Source: Caprimulgus europaeus
Taxonomy: Eukaryota; Chordata; Aves; Caprimulgiformes; Caprimulgidae
Reading direction: 5' to 3'
DNA: 64,000 bases
Assembly: GCA_907165065.1 (NCBI GenBank)
Contig: OU015534.1
Coordinates: 16,561,686 to 16,625,685 of the forward strand
The position numbers and the translations under genes are program-made. The notes under the pieces were generated by a model, which worked only from the letters and a program-made list of their open reading frames with translations, was not told the origin of the DNA and searched no databases. Of the stretch, positions 62,816 through 64,000 are shown piece after piece. Each line of letters opens with the position of its first letter. The stretch's first letter is position 1.

Positions 62816-63607
62816 GTGAGTGTTATTATCTCTGTTTATCTGGGAGAAATTGTATCACAGAAATGGGGGATGATTCATCCATGTTGTCTTAGTGATGTGG
62901 TACTTGAGCTTCCTATTTCCTGATGGCTTCTGCCTTAGTCATAGCCTCCTGTAAAGTCGGCTCAGAGATGACCTCTCAAGGGCTGTGCTCACGTTTTGTA
63001 TTAATAGCAAGAGGAAAAAAATAATTCAGATTGAATTCATTCTCACTCGTTGTCCTGAAAGGAGACCCTGACATTATTTTATCATTTTCCCAAACTTTCA
63101 TTTTGCTCTGTTGCTTTGGTTCTTGGACAGCCTGTTAAAAAAAAATGAAAAGAAAATGTCCAGGGCAAGTTGTGAGAAGGTCTGGCAGCCACTTGGGGAA
63201 CACAGTAGACAAGGTCCAACCTCTAGCAGAACAGACATGTTTGCCCTGTGCTAGGAAAATGTCAGCTAGTGTTGACTTAATAGGGATTTTTTTCCCTATC
63301 AACTCAAAGCTTCTTAGCTTTTTTTGATATGCAGATTTTGATATTAAGATACTTCTAAAGACAAAGAGTATTTTTCTCAAAAGCAGTATACAGTGACTGT
63401 AGTGCATCAGGTAAAGATTTGCAAGTTACCATGGCTACCCTAAGGCTTTCCAAGTTGCACTTGACTGAGCTCACACAGCTGGTAGAACTTGAGTTTGTGG
63501 CTGTGAATGACAGGAACCAAAAGGTGGGCTGGGTTCTACCTCCACCAGACCTGCTCCATCGCTGTACCACTGGAGCCTGAAGTTTCTCTGCACTGTTTGT
63601 GCTGCAG

Positions 63608-63678
63608 GAGATGCAGATTCTTCCTTCCTCCAGCTTCCCAGACAGGCTCGAACTCTGCTGCTGTTGGTGAGCAGGAAG
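63608..63678 (+). ncRNA. Second candidate exon of an unannotated transcript
   Basis: A 71-bp segment between GTTTGTGCTGCAG and AAG then GTAAGA. If joined to the previous candidate exon, the open frame closes with TGA after about 20 codons, so a non-coding role or a 3' end is more likely. Confidence 0.28.
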
Positions 63679-64000
63679 GTAAGACATTGTAGGGCTACGG
63701 GTGGTGAGAAATGAATAATTAGAGAACCAAAATCCAAACTCCACTTGTCAGTGTCCAGTGGAAACCCTGTGGTTCCGGTTGCAATCCCAGTCAGGGTCAT
63801 TAGGTAGCAGGTGTTTGCTAATATGCTGAGAGGCTTGGAGAAATCTGTGGTAACAAAGGAGGAACATAAAGCTCTTTGATAGTTGTGTTAATCTTGTAAA
63901 AAAAGTCACACACTTTTTTTTTAATTAAAGACATGCTTAAGGATAAATAGTGTTCAGCTGAATTTGGCATGGGATGGCTGATGGAATAGATGAAGAAACT

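Larger units (their letters stand above)
58620..64000 (+). other. Distal intergenic sequence
   Basis: AT-rich, with no supported coding gene apart from the two candidate exons. I searched by eye for SELENOF 3' exons on the minus strand and did not find them. Confidence 0.5.

Noticed and set aside
63355-63800. Overlapping minus-strand frames of 129 and 109 codons
   Set aside because: Two frames of similar length overlap, with low-information Ser-rich sequence and no homology recognised.
58620-64000. SELENOF 3' exons on the minus strand
   Set aside because: Expected next gene by synteny, but none of its conserved C-terminal codons were seen. It probably lies beyond the window.

Overview
The window looks like avian nuclear DNA. 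It has intron-rich vertebrate genes, two CR1 LINE copies (one ending in the CR1 3' motif ATTCTATG-like tail), an avian ERVL-type solo LTR, and a very GC-rich promoter set in AT-rich introns. I cannot assign a species from the sequence alone. The gene order (CLCA followed by SH3GLB1, same strand) matches the tetrapod CLCA-SH3GLB1 neighbourhood on human 1p22.

Layout. (1) 1-2.9 kb: two decayed exons of a second CLCA gene (exon 4-type at 34-128, exon 6-type at about 1303-1435), each disrupted, then small tandem repeats. (2) 2.9-20.4 kb: a complete 14-exon CLCA gene, plus strand. The spliced reading frame is 930 codons, all splice phases agree, and it has an intact HExxH metalloprotease motif, an intact VWA MIDAS, an FnIII domain and a C-terminal hydrophobic segment. 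A solo LTR with a 5-bp target-site duplication sits in intron 5. (3) 20.4-27.5 kb: intergenic, with one 5'-truncated CR1. (4) 27.5-53.5 kb: SH3GLB1 (endophilin B1/Bif-1), plus strand, from a CpG-island promoter. Nine constitutive coding exons give 366 residues. Two in-frame microexons (39 and 24 nt) lie in the intron after exon 5 and reproduce the 21-residue insert of the neuronal isoform, giving 387 residues. (5) 53.5-64 kb: 3' UTR/intergenic, with a perfect hairpin, an internally deleted CR1 on the minus strand, an orphan CpG island at about 58.1-58.6 kb, and two exon-like segments downstream of it that may belong to an unannotated (possibly non-coding) transcript.

The two intact genes have no obvious shared pathway. 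CLCA is a secretory-pathway metalloprotease and chloride-channel regulator. SH3GLB1 is a membrane-curving N-BAR/SH3 protein of mitochondria, endosomes and autophagosomes. I found no convincing new molecular system. The items most worth checking are the CLCA pseudogene relics, the neural microexons with UGC motifs at their acceptors, the orphan CpG island with its candidate exons, an intronic fold-back element, and an antisense open stretch in SH3GLB1 intron 2.
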